NCBI GenBank assembly: GCA_028692715.1
Contig: JAQUWU010000002.1
Coordinates: forward strand, 87,437 to 151,436
DNA: 64,000 nt
Direction of reading: 5' to 3'
Source of the DNA: Paludibacter sp.
Lineage (GTDB): Bacteria; Bacteroidota; Bacteroidia; Bacteroidales; Paludibacteraceae
Shown: positions 42,616 to 51,891 of the stretch, piece by piece
Layout of the letters: each line of letters begins with the position of its first letter
Numbering within the stretch: position 1 is the stretch's first letter
Translations under genes and position numbers: made by a program
The notes under the pieces: model-generated
Database searches by the model: none
Told to the model about the DNA's origin: nothing
The model's input: only the letters and a program-made list of their open reading frames with translations

Positions 42616-43584
42616 ATGGAAAATTATTTACAAACGTCGCCTATGCAGTTTATCGAAGAAGGTTTTCAGAAAGAAAATCAATCCGAAACTGAACTGAAAT
42701 TTAGTCTGGGGAACGGTTATATGCAAAGCCGAGCACATTTTGAAGAATTCTATTCGGGAGAATCTGAACTTGGTTCTTATATCGATGGTGTTTACAAAAA
42801 TACGATTGAAGGTGAAGAGAAATGCTTGTCAAATCTTCCAAACTGGACTAGTTTACATGTTTTTTTGAATTCAGAAATGTTAGATTTAGCTCGCTGCGAA
42901 GTCTCTAATTATCGTAGGATGCTTGATTTGGAAAATGGGTTATTAGAACGAAGCTTTGAAGTAACGACTGAAGTAGGTCGACAACTGGAAGTAAAAATAA
43001 CGCGATTTTTGAGTTTAGCACGTACAGAGATAGGTGCCATCCGATATACCATAAAATCATTGAATTTTGTTGGACGAATTGCATTTTTGCCGGTAATTGA
43101 TGGAGATTTTAATGCAAAAAAATATCCCGATAAAGAGCCCGAATGGAATGTATTACAATCAAGAACGCAGAAAGAAGTTGCTCATCTCTGGATTCAGACC
43201 AGAAAAACAAATTTTCAGGTTTGCGGCGCCGTTTCCTACGAATTGTATAAAAATAACTCCCTTAAAAAAGTTATACCAACAAAAATTGAAAAACAAAAAA
43301 TTGCAGGGTTCTCTGTAGGTTGCGATGTAAAAGAAAATGATACCGTGTATCTGAACAAATATTTTGCCGTTTTAAGTTCTTTAAATCATCCTTATCAGGA
43401 ATTGACCGTTCGTTCGTGCGATAAGGTATTAGATGCAAGAAATATTGGTTGGGATGCTTTAATGGAAGAGAGTAAAATTGCCTGGAATCAAAAGTGGGAT
43501 AAACTTGGACTTTTACCCGGGAGTGAAACGAATAGTGATGACGTTTTGAAAGCATATAATGAATTTTTAATTAAACCCTCTTAG
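42616..43584 (+). pseudogene. Truncated GH65 phosphorylase (maltose phosphorylase-like), N-terminal part only
   Basis: 322 residues that match the N-terminal beta-sandwich of GH65 disaccharide phosphorylases (FSLGNGYMQSRAHFEEFY, LPNWTSLHVFLNSEMLDL, RRMLDLENGLLERSFEV) and the start of the linker (IAWNQKWDKL). The (alpha/alpha)6 catalytic barrel, over half of a normal protein of about 770 residues, is absent; no remainder of it is seen downstream. The last 25 residues do not look like GH65. The TAG stop is part of a 17-bp terminal inverted repeat. It cannot be an active phosphorylase; a stable carbohydrate-binding fragment is possible. Confidence 0.8.
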
Positions 43585-43686
43585 TACATGACAAAAAGTA
43601 AGTCGGGGTTAGAGGTGGAAACCCCTGTTATAAATCATTGTTGTACTGCATGATAATAGATTATTGTATTTTTTGTCATGTACTAA
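43581..43686. repeat. 106-bp element with 17-bp perfect inverted repeats
   Basis: TTAGTACATGACAAAAA at 43581-43597 and its reverse complement at 43670-43686. The interior has GGGGTT...AACCCC as an inner hairpin. It abuts the truncated GH65 and supplies its stop codon. Confidence 0.8.
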
Positions 43687-43779
43687 ATTCAATGGTTCGT
43701 TATAAAACAATTTATTAGTTTAGTATTCAGGTAATTAAACCGATTAACCCTTTGAAAATATCAAATATATTTTTTTTAA

Positions 43780-43912
43780 TTAAACGCAAAGAACGCTAAG
43801 CATAATAATTTTGTAATATACAGTACTTCAAATATATATGCAAAGAACGCAAAGAGAAAAACTTGAAGTTTTTCTTGGCGACTTAGCAAAACATAATACC
43901 TTTGCGTTGAAA
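43780..43912. repeat. ORF-less inverted-repeat element related to the GxxExxY element
   Basis: The left end TTAAACGCAAAGAACGCTAA matches the left end of the GxxExxY element at all but three of 21 positions. AACGCAAAG (43783-43791) and CTTTGCGTT (43900-43908) are perfect inverted repeats. About 130 bp, no gene inside. Confidence 0.65.
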
Positions 43913-43981
43913 AATAAAATTTTATAACTAACTATTGAAATTAAACCCTGACCAAATTATCACTATACAAGATAAATATTT

Positions 43982-45826
43982 ATGAAGAATATAGTAATTA
44001 CATTTTTGTTTATTTCTTTAAGTCTACAATTGAATGCAATATGCAAACCTATTGTTGAAAGAGTTGAACCTGCTTTTTGGTGGGCGGAAATGAAAAATAC
44101 CGAACTCCAAATAATGTTGTATGGAAAAGATATCGCCTCAACGGAAATAACAATTAATACTCAAGGAATAAGCATTATAAAAAAGGAATATACCGATAAT
44201 CCGAATTATATCTTTCTGTATCTCAATATCTCCAACAAAGCTAATGCCGGTAAATTTAATATTATTGTTAAAAAAGGAATAAGAAAACAAAGCTTGCAGT
44301 ACGAATTGAAAAGCAGAAGAACAGCTTCTGCCGAACGAAAGAGTTTTACAGAAGCCGATGCGGTTTATCTGTTAATGCCCGATCGGTTTGTAAATGGAAA
44401 TCCCCAGAATGATGCCGTAGAAGGTTATGTCCAGGGAGTTAATCGCACAAACGAAGGTGCGCGTCATGGTGGAGATATTGATGGAATTATTTCAAAAATT
44501 CCGTATCTCGAAGATTTAGGAATAACGACTTTGTGGACAACGCCACTTTTCGATAATAATGATTCTGTTTATTCATATCACCATTATGCCTGTTCCGATT
44601 ATTACAAAATTGATCCTCGTTTTGGAAAAAATGAAGATTATCGCCGCCTTTCCGATAGTTGTCATGTTCATAATTTGAAATTGATTATTGATGTTGTCCC
44701 AAATCATTGTGGAGCTTCGCATTGGTGGATGAAGGATGTTCCTGCAAAAGACTGGTTTAACGTTTGGCCAAATTACACGTCGTCGAATTACCGAATGACA
44801 GCATGGACCGATCCTCATGCATCAAAATCAGATTTGTACAAACTTACTCATGGTTGGTTTGCGCCCAATATGCCCGATTTAAATCTTCAGAATAAACTGC
44901 TTTTTGATTATCTGAAACAAGTTTACATTTTTTGGATAGAGAATGCCAATATCGATGGAATGCGTGTGGATACTTATCCTTATAATGATATTAAAACAGC
45001 CGCCAGGTTTATTCAATCTATTCGGGATGAATATCCGAACATGAATGTAGTGGGAGAGTGCTGGGTGAAAACGCCTGCCGAAATTGCGTATTATCAATCC
45101 GGTAATAACAACAAGGATGGTTTTGATTCCCGCTTAACCAGCGTGATGGATTTTTGCCTTAAGGATGTTTTTAGTGCTGCTTTTAATGAAAGGGAAAGTT
45201 GGGACAATGGTATGGCGAAATTTTATTCGCTTTATGCACAGGATTTTGTGTATCCAAACAGCAATTTGATTATGAATTTTCTGGATAATCATGATATTGA
45301 TCGTTATTCTACTGCTGTAAAAAGGGATGTAGCAAAATTCAAAATGGCGTTGGCCATGTTGATAACTGCCAGAGGTTACCCACAAATATATTATGGAACA
45401 GAAATTATGTTGGATGGTATTCCGGGTAATTACGAAGGACATCGCTTCGATTTTCCGGGTGGTTGGGTAAGTGATAAACGAAATGCTTTTAGTCCGAAAG
45501 GAAGAACAAGTGACGAGAATGAAGTTTTTAATTACTTAAGAGAACTGTTAAATTACAGAAAAGCTCATCCTGTTTTACAAAACGGGGAAATGAAACAGTT
45601 TATTCCAGAGAATGGTATTTACGTTTATTTCAGGTATAATGCTGACAAAACAATGATGATTATTTCGAACAATAATACAGAGACAAAAGAATTAAATACA
45701 GACCGTTTTTCTGAAATGTTATCGGGTAAATCAACAGCACTGGAAATAACGACTCTAAAAAACTATAATTTAGCAGCACCTGTTTCAATACAAGGGAAAA
45801 CGGTTTTAATTTTAGATATACAATGA
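43982..45826 (+). CDS. susA: SusA-like GH13 neopullulanase/cyclomaltodextrinase
   Basis: 614 residues, close to the length of Bacteroides SusA. Signal peptide ends about LNAIC, giving a periplasmic enzyme. An N-terminal Ig-like domain (21-110) precedes the GH13 barrel: MPDRFVNGNPQND, IDVVPNHCG, nucleophile Asp330 in DGMRVD, acid/base Glu359 in VVGECW, and Asp438 in FLDNHD. Expected to cut imported starch oligosaccharides to maltose and glucose. First intact enzyme of the rightward arm, followed after 20 bases by the DUF4153 gene. Confidence 0.9.
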   Translation: MKNIVITFLFISLSLQLNAICKPIVERVEPAFWWAEMKNTELQIMLYGKDIASTEITINTQGISIIKKEYTDNPNYIFLYLNISNKANAGKFNIIVKKGIRKQSLQYELKSRRTASAERKSFTEADAVYLLMPDRFVNGNPQNDAVEGYVQGVNRTNEGARHGGDIDGIISKIPYLEDLGITTLWTTPLFDNNDSVYSYHHYACSDYYKIDPRFGKNEDYRRLSDSCHVHNLKLIIDVVPNHCGASHWWMKDVPAKDWFNVWPNYTSSNYRMTAWTDPHASKSDLYKLTHGWFAPNMPDLNLQNKLLFDYLKQVYIFWIENANIDGMRVDTYPYNDIKTAARFIQSIRDEYPNMNVVGECWVKTPAEIAYYQSGNNNKDGFDSRLTSVMDFCLKDVFSAAFNERESWDNGMAKFYSLYAQDFVYPNSNLIMNFLDNHDIDRYSTAVKRDVAKFKMALAMLITARGYPQIYYGTEIMLDGIPGNYEGHRFDFPGGWVSDKRNAFSPKGRTSDENEVFNYLRELLNYRKAHPVLQNGEMKQFIPENGIYVYFRYNADKTMMIISNNNTETKELNTDRFSEMLSGKSTALEITTLKNYNLAAPVSIQGKTVLILDIQ

Positions 45827-45846
45827 TTTTCTTAAAGTGAATTGTT

Positions 45847-47580
45847 ATGAAAAGGATATCTTTAAAAGTATGGTTGGATAAAATCCAAAAGGTAGCAATA
45901 CGCTTTCCTTTTAGCTTGTTTTTTTTGTTGGGATTAGCTTTTCTGTTGTTTTTGAAAATCAATAAACATGAAGTTGATATTAACCTGCGTATCTGGACTT
46001 TTTTCTCAATGGGTATTGCTGTGAGTGTTGCAATAAGTTTGTTTTCTGAAGAGTTTCATTCTAAAATTTACCGAGCAGGACTTAATATTCTTGCCATTAT
46101 AGTTTTACTATTGTATAGCTATCTTTTGCCTCCTAAATTTGAGTCGGTAGATTTTTATCAAATCATTACTATTGTAATTTCGTTTGTTTTAGCAGTTTTT
46201 TTTGCATCCTTTTTTAAAAAAAATAATGATATTCCATTTTGGGAATTCAGCAAAAAAACGGTAGTACAATTAATAATTGCAGGTGTCTTTTCTCAGGTTT
46301 TAATGCTGGGATTAAGTTTAGCCATTCTTTCGCTGCAGAAACTGTTTAACATAAATATTCAAAATGAAGTCTATTCCAATCTGGCGGTACTGTGCTATGC
46401 ATTGTTTGGTCCCATTTACTTCCTTGCCAACCTGCCTGATGAAAATGAAAAACGAGAACAGATATACACATTTGATAAATTTCTGAAAGTGCTGGGTTTG
46501 TATATAATTTCTCCTATTCTGGCTCTTTATACGCTTATTCTATATGTTTATTTAATACAAATTATGGCTAAATGGGAATTGCCAAACGGATGGGTTTCCA
46601 TGTTAGTTTCCATTTTAGGTCTGGGTGGTTTTCTGACCCTGTTTATTTTATATCCTCTCCGTCAGGAAAACGAAAATAAATGGCTTAGGTTATTCTACCG
46701 TATTTTCCCACTAATATTAATTCCATTAATTGTTTTAATGTCAGTAGGAATTTTCAGACGTTTTTCAGATTATGGCATTACCATTAATCGTTGTTATGTT
46801 TTGCTGCTCAATGTATGGCTGTTTGCTCTAAGTGTTTACTTGTTTGTTTCTACATCCAAACATTTAAAATGGATTGTTATCACTTTTGCTGCTGTCTTGT
46901 TTCTTGCTTCCGTTGGTCCGTGGAGTGTGTATAGCGTCACCGAAAATAAACTTAGTACTCAACTTGCTGAACTATTTGCAAAAGCAGATATGCTCGAAAA
47001 TGGTAAAATTCCGACGGAAATGAAAACGAATTTACAAATCGATTCTGTTTCTCAAAGCAAGATGATTGAAAATATTCGTTATCTATCAGATAATTATGGC
47101 AAAAAGTCTATTCAACCCCTTTTTCTAGATTCAATTGAAGATAAATCGGTAAATACAATTCTTAATAACTTACATCTCAACTATGAGTCATTATTTGCCG
47201 AACAGGATTATGTTTCAGCTTTTCTTCCATCGGGGTATTTACTCGATATTAAAGGATACGATAACATGCTTGATATGAATATCAACAGAGACAATCAATC
47301 AATTTTCAAAGATGAAAATGTAAAAGTATTTTCGAAAAAGAATGAAATATTTGTCGAATTTGCAAATCCTTTGAGTTTAGATTTCTCGATAAATTTAGAC
47401 CCCAAGATTAATGAATTGAAAGCATTAGGACAAAAGAATAGTAATCGAGCATACAGTGTAACGGAACTTACTATTGATGGACCTAATTATAAATTGATTA
47501 TTTCCAGTATAACTGCTCAATATTCGAAAGAAATCTCATCTTTAGTCATTACAGAATGTAGTGCCCGTTTATTTTATTAA
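45847..47580 (+). CDS. DUF4153 multi-spanning membrane protein
   Basis: 577 residues, about ten to twelve hydrophobic segments in residues 15-370, followed by a soluble domain of about 190 residues (from NKLSTQLAELFAKADM). The order of helices and the segment NLPDENEKREQIYTFDKFLKVLGLYIISPIL are those of DUF4153, a family of unknown function in Bacteroidetes. It lies between two starch-degrading enzymes with short gaps (20 and 42 bases), so it is probably cotranscribed with them. No role in starch use is established. Confidence 0.82.
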   Translation: MKRISLKVWLDKIQKVAIRFPFSLFFLLGLAFLLFLKINKHEVDINLRIWTFFSMGIAVSVAISLFSEEFHSKIYRAGLNILAIIVLLLYSYLLPPKFESVDFYQIITIVISFVLAVFFASFFKKNNDIPFWEFSKKTVVQLIIAGVFSQVLMLGLSLAILSLQKLFNINIQNEVYSNLAVLCYALFGPIYFLANLPDENEKREQIYTFDKFLKVLGLYIISPILALYTLILYVYLIQIMAKWELPNGWVSMLVSILGLGGFLTLFILYPLRQENENKWLRLFYRIFPLILIPLIVLMSVGIFRRFSDYGITINRCYVLLLNVWLFALSVYLFVSTSKHLKWIVITFAAVLFLASVGPWSVYSVTENKLSTQLAELFAKADMLENGKIPTEMKTNLQIDSVSQSKMIENIRYLSDNYGKKSIQPLFLDSIEDKSVNTILNNLHLNYESLFAEQDYVSAFLPSGYLLDIKGYDNMLDMNINRDNQSIFKDENVKVFSKKNEIFVEFANPLSLDFSINLDPKINELKALGQKNSNRAYSVTELTIDGPNYKLIISSITAQYSKEISSLVITECSARLFY

Positions 47581-47622
47581 TTACCTTGAAAATTTTAAAT
47601 TTACAACTAAACTTACTGTTTT

Positions 47623-50004
47623 ATGAATAAAAAAGTTTATATCCTTGTCTTGACGATATCGACATTATTTGCCTGTCAACCCAAGTTAGATTATCCGACG
47701 GATGGTGATAACAATAAAAATCTAAACACATTAATGACCCTGAATGTCGGGGAAAATACTATTTTTTTGCAAGACTTTGTGTTGAATCCAACCGAAATCG
47801 ATTCGATTACAAGTTTGTCAGAAAAACTGCTTTGCCGTATTGATAGTAGTAAAATGACTGCTACTTTCACTGTCTCGAAAGACATGGAACCTTTTGTAAA
47901 TGTAAAACTATGGTTGAAGGATGTACCTTATTCGCTTCCGTGCAGAAAAACCGACAAAGTAGAAACAAATTTTACTTTTGATCCTCAGGGTAAAATCTAC
48001 ACGAAAGTACAGATTGCCGGACAAATGAATGACTGGACTGCTTCACGAATGCCCGATTTGAAGTTGAATGAAAAAGGTTTGTATGAGCTTACTATGCAAC
48101 TTAGTCCCGGAACTTATTTGTATCAATTGGTGTTGGATGGTGATCAGAATGCCGATCCTGCAAATCCGAATAAAGTGGATAATGGTTATGGAAAATTTAA
48201 TTCTTTGTTACAAATAAGAGGAAACGGCGACAAATATCCAGGTATTTATACTTCAAAATTTGGACAAACAAGCCTTGTTCTTAGTACTAAGAATGAAGTA
48301 AAGAATATCTATGTTTATTGGCAGAATTTTCTTTTGCCCGAGAAATTTGTTTCTTATGTAAATGGAAATATTAAGATAAGCATTCCAGAAGAGGCAACTA
48401 AGTTCGATCGTTCGTTTATTCGTGTTTGGGTAAGTAATGATATTGGAGTGAGTAATGATGTGCTGATTCCATTGAAAAATGGGAAAGTGTTGTCCAAAGC
48501 TGAGGATATTACCCGTGATGACAAACAGGCTCAAATTATGTATTTTGCATTGGTGGATCGTTTTTGCGATGGCGATTCAACGAATAATCATCCTTTGAAT
48601 TTACTCGATGTTAATAAGAAAGTAGATTTTTGGGGCGGTGATTTAGCCGGCATAAAAAAACAAATTGACAACGGTTATTTTTCTTATTTGGGAGTAAACA
48701 CTTTGTGGATTTCGCCGTTGAATCAAAATCCGCTCGGACCTTATGGTTATTATGCACCCAAGAAAACAAAATTTTCAGGGTATCATGGATATTGGCCTAT
48801 TTCATCTTCGAAAGTAGATTTCAGGTTTGGAACAAATGCTGAATTTAAAAACCTTGTAGCTGATGCTCATGAAAAAAATATGAATGTGTTACTTGATTAT
48901 GTTGCTCATCATGTGCATATTGAACATCCTTTTTACAAGCAACATCCCGAATGGGCAACGCCACTTTATTTGCCAGATGGGACGCTCAATACCGAAAAAT
49001 GGGACGAATATCGTTTAACAACATGGTTTGATACTTTTATGCCAACGCTCGATTTATCCAATCAAACTGTAGTGGATATGATGACCGATTCGGCTATGTT
49101 CTGGCTCAACGAATTTAAACTGGATGGTTTCCGACACGATGCTACTAAACACATTACCGAGAAATTCTGGCGTGAATTGACGCTTAAAATTAAAGAGGAC
49201 AATAACGGGAAAAACCTTTTTCAAATTGGCGAAACTTATGGAAGTCCAAATCTGATAAGTAGTTATCTTACTACCGGAATGCTCGACGGACAATTTGATT
49301 TTAATGTGTACGATGTGGCAAATACCACATTTGCAGGAGTGGGAGGAAGTAATTTACAACAAGTTCAATCCATATTAAATTCCAGTTTATATACTTACGG
49401 AAGTCACAATTTGATGGGAAATATCTCCGGCAATCACGATAAACCTCGATTTATGGCATTAGCTTCAGGCGATTTGAAATTTGGCGAAGACTCGAAAGCA
49501 GCCGGTTGGAGTCGTGAAATTGGCATTACCGATTCCACTGCTTACGATAAATTGTTTCTAATGCAGGCGTTTAATATGACCATTCCCGGAATCCCGGTGA
49601 TTTTTTATGGCGACGAAATTGGTTTGACTGGAGCAAACGATCCCGATTGTAGAAGAATGATGAAGTTCGATAAACTAAACAATCGTGAAATAATGCTACG
49701 CGAAAAAGTAGCAACTCTTGCGCATTTACGAAGTGCACAACCCGAATTTATTTACGGTGATTTTATCAATTTATCGACCACAAAAGATAGTTGGGTATTT
49801 GCTCGTAAGTATTTTGAAAAAGCAGCTATTGTTTTTCTGAATAATTCAGCTCAGAGTAAAATAATTGAAATTGATTTGCCAAAAGAATTAGAAACGAAAG
49901 AATTCAAATCAACATTTAATCATACCTTTGTACTCGACAAAAATAATTTAAAGGTAGAACTACCTTCTTACAGTGTGGAAATTTTAATAAGCTTGAAATC
50001 ATAG
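47623..50004 (+). CDS. GH13 alpha-amylase lipoprotein
   Basis: 793 residues, lipobox LFAC (Cys18), so membrane-anchored; the surface location of SusG is a likely parallel. About 120-195 is a CBM48/E-set starch-binding module (VQIAGQMNDWTASRMPDL, LSPGTYLYQLVLDG). The GH13 barrel begins at about 300 with QIMYFALVDRFCDGD and has Asp506 in DGFRHD, Glu537 in QIGETYG and Asp606 in SGNHDKPR. The distribution of domains differs from SusG, so I do not use that name. It ends the rightward arm. Confidence 0.9.
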   Translation: MNKKVYILVLTISTLFACQPKLDYPTDGDNNKNLNTLMTLNVGENTIFLQDFVLNPTEIDSITSLSEKLLCRIDSSKMTATFTVSKDMEPFVNVKLWLKDVPYSLPCRKTDKVETNFTFDPQGKIYTKVQIAGQMNDWTASRMPDLKLNEKGLYELTMQLSPGTYLYQLVLDGDQNADPANPNKVDNGYGKFNSLLQIRGNGDKYPGIYTSKFGQTSLVLSTKNEVKNIYVYWQNFLLPEKFVSYVNGNIKISIPEEATKFDRSFIRVWVSNDIGVSNDVLIPLKNGKVLSKAEDITRDDKQAQIMYFALVDRFCDGDSTNNHPLNLLDVNKKVDFWGGDLAGIKKQIDNGYFSYLGVNTLWISPLNQNPLGPYGYYAPKKTKFSGYHGYWPISSSKVDFRFGTNAEFKNLVADAHEKNMNVLLDYVAHHVHIEHPFYKQHPEWATPLYLPDGTLNTEKWDEYRLTTWFDTFMPTLDLSNQTVVDMMTDSAMFWLNEFKLDGFRHDATKHITEKFWRELTLKIKEDNNGKNLFQIGETYGSPNLISSYLTTGMLDGQFDFNVYDVANTTFAGVGGSNLQQVQSILNSSLYTYGSHNLMGNISGNHDKPRFMALASGDLKFGEDSKAAGWSREIGITDSTAYDKLFLMQAFNMTIPGIPVIFYGDEIGLTGANDPDCRRMMKFDKLNNREIMLREKVATLAHLRSAQPEFIYGDFINLSTTKDSWVFARKYFEKAAIVFLNNSAQSKIIEIDLPKELETKEFKSTFNHTFVLDKNNLKVELPSYSVEILISLKS

Positions 50005-50132
50005 ACGAATCGAATGTAACTTTAAAACAGTACTTTAAACCTCAAAATTTGAAGATGAGGGGAAATCCGATTACTTTTCGAATGGAATAAATTGATTTAT
50101 TAATGGTTATTTTTTCTCTGTTGATGTTAATC

Positions 50133-50174
50133 GCTTGCTGCTTACAGTTTACAGTTTGCTGCTTGCTGTTTACT
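50133..50174. repeat. 7-bp tandem repeat, six units (GYTTRCW)
   Basis: GCTTGCT, GCTTACA, GTTTACA, GTTTGCT, GCTTGCT, GTTTACT in succession, 31 bases before the DUF4375 start. Confidence 0.8.
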
Positions 50175-50205
50175 GCTAAATATAAACTTCTCAAACATTT
50201 AAAAT

Positions 50206-50709
50206 ATGATAAAGATAAAAGACAATGCATTGGCACAAGCATCCGAAATAGGAATGGATGAATTTCTTCAGGTTTTTATAGATGCTTATCTTTTGGAAAT
50301 AGGTGGGAAGCTCACCGCTGAAAATATGGAAAAACTGAACGGTTCGCAACATACTTTGCTTGCCTGGCATTTTTTTACTTCCGAAATGCGTGAAGGCGGT
50401 TTTGTACAACTTATCCAAAATGGTTACGGAGCTTATATTTTTATCAATCCATTTGCTAAAGCCATTAAGCAGTTTGGTGCGGTGGAACTTTCGAAACTCA
50501 TTTACAAAGCCCGTGAAATTTACGAACCCAATAAAAAAACATTGGAACGCGAAACTACCGACGAAGAATTCAATGCCCTTTATGTAGATTTCGAAGTGTT
50601 TGACGAAATGGAAGAAATTTATTTTGATATTGAAGAACAACAAACGGCTTTAATTGCGGCTTATGTGGACGAACATATTGCAGACTTTGCAGAGATTGTG
50701 AATGAGTAG
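50206..50709 (+). CDS. DUF4375 (DMP19-like) protein
   Basis: 167 residues, acidic, no signal peptide. The core LNGSQHTLLAWHFFTSEMREGGFVQLIQNGYGAYI followed by NPFAKAIKQFG is the DUF4375 pattern. Such proteins are small cytoplasmic proteins of unknown function in many bacteria; DMP19 homologues have been described as DNA-mimic-like. It lies alone after the starch locus. Confidence 0.8.
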   Translation: MIKIKDNALAQASEIGMDEFLQVFIDAYLLEIGGKLTAENMEKLNGSQHTLLAWHFFTSEMREGGFVQLIQNGYGAYIFINPFAKAIKQFGAVELSKLIYKAREIYEPNKKTLERETTDEEFNALYVDFEVFDEMEEIYFDIEEQQTALIAAYVDEHIADFAEIVNE

Positions 50710-50742
50710 AATCTCTATTAAATTTTTTTTTAAGTAAATGTT

Positions 50743-51072
50743 ATGCTAAAACTCAAATTTCATTGGGCGTATTTTAAAAGCACATTTATATTTAATATTT
50801 TTTCTTCTGTTCTATTAGCCTTTATAGTACACGCAGGATTAAAAATATTTCCTGATTCTCCTCCGCCATTATACCTCGTATATATTCAGTGTTGTATGTT
50901 TGGCGGACCTCTATTATGTTTCTTTTACAAAGAATTGTCAAGGAAGAATGAATACTATTTTTATTCTAATCGGGGAATCTCAAAATTAAGTCTATTTATA
51001 ACGACTTTGTCAACCTATATTCTTGTTGGTCTCATTCTAATATTCATGTTACATTATGCCAAACTTGCTTGA
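50743..51072 (+). CDS. Small membrane protein, probable partner of the following ABC ATPase
   Basis: 109 residues, three hydrophobic segments (about 12-34, 45-62, 83-105). It overlaps the start of the ABC ATPase frame by 17 bases, which suggests translational coupling and a joint transport function. I do not recognise the family. Confidence 0.6.
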   Translation: MLKLKFHWAYFKSTFIFNIFSSVLLAFIVHAGLKIFPDSPPPLYLVYIQCCMFGGPLLCFFYKELSRKNEYYFYSNRGISKLSLFITTLSTYILVGLILIFMLHYAKLA

Positions 51073-51726
51073 AATTGATAGTGTTGTAAAGTCATATGGT
51101 ATGCATGTTGTGCTAACTGATATTTATTTAAATGTCAGACTGGTGATATTATTGGTATGTTAGGACGAAATGGAACTGGCAAATCTACCCTAATGAAAAT
51201 TCTTTTTGGGACACTGTCGGCTGACAGAAAATTTATCAGAATTGATGGGAAAGTGTATAACCAGCCCTACAAGTCTATAAATGAAATATGTTATCTACCT
51301 CAAGACTCATTTCTGCCAAAGGATTTGACTGTAAAAAAAACAATTGAGTTATATTTAGGTAAAAATCGTGTAGATGATTTTTTGGATGATTCAATTTTAT
51401 CGAAATTAAATACAAACAAAATTTCAATCTTGTCAGGTGGTGAATTAAGATATCTTGAAATTAAATTATTGTTGCATACTGATTGTAAGTTTCTATTACT
51501 TGATGAACCATTTAATGGTGTGTCTCCAATTTTAGTTGGAGAAATTAAGAATCTGATTCTTAAAGCTTCTGAATCAAAAGGAATAATTTTAACCGACCAT
51601 GATTATAGAAATGTGTTGGCTGTTGCTAATCAATTTTGTATGATATATGATGGTGGAATAAAACGAATTAATGATAAGCAAGAGTTCGTAAGATGGGGTT
51701 ATATTCCTGAATCAAAAATTGATTAG
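51056..51726 (+). pseudogene. ABC transporter ATPase, frameshifted near the N-terminus
   Basis: Starts MPNLLEIDSVVKSYGMHVVLTDIYL at 51056. One base appears to be missing at about 51131-51133; after the shift the frame resumes as CQTGDIIGMLGRNGTGKSTLM with Walker A GRNGTGKST, then signature LSGGELRYLEIK, Walker B KFLLLDEPF and H-loop LTDHDYRN. As written, an intact product could only start at internal ATG 51157, which would lose the first beta strands. Either a recent pseudogene or a sequence error in an A/T run. Confidence 0.75.
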
Positions 51727-51891
51727 TTTCCCCTCCAATAAAGTATCTTTGTCCAATAAGTCTTTTGGTTCAATTACCCGCATTTCTGTATATATTTCTA
51801 TGAATTTGAACTAGTATTATGATAGTTTCGTATTGAAAGAGTTTCCTTTGTAATTATAAAAGTTCATACAATTCTCAGAAATCAAGTCATT

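Noticed and set aside
43581-43686. Ordinary terminator of the truncated GH65 gene
   Set aside because: The 17-bp arms are 72 bases apart and include the stop codon, and there is an inner hairpin; this fits an inserted element better than a terminator.
30198-50004. Classic sus operon with SusR and SusB
   Set aside because: No SusR-type hybrid regulator and no GH97 alpha-glucosidase are present; the regulator is LacI-type and the GH13 genes are arranged differently, so names such as susG and susB were withheld.
51056-51180. Programmed ribosomal frameshift in the ABC ATPase
   Set aside because: TTTAAATG is only weakly slippery and there is no conserved example known to me for such ATPases; mutation or sequence error is simpler.
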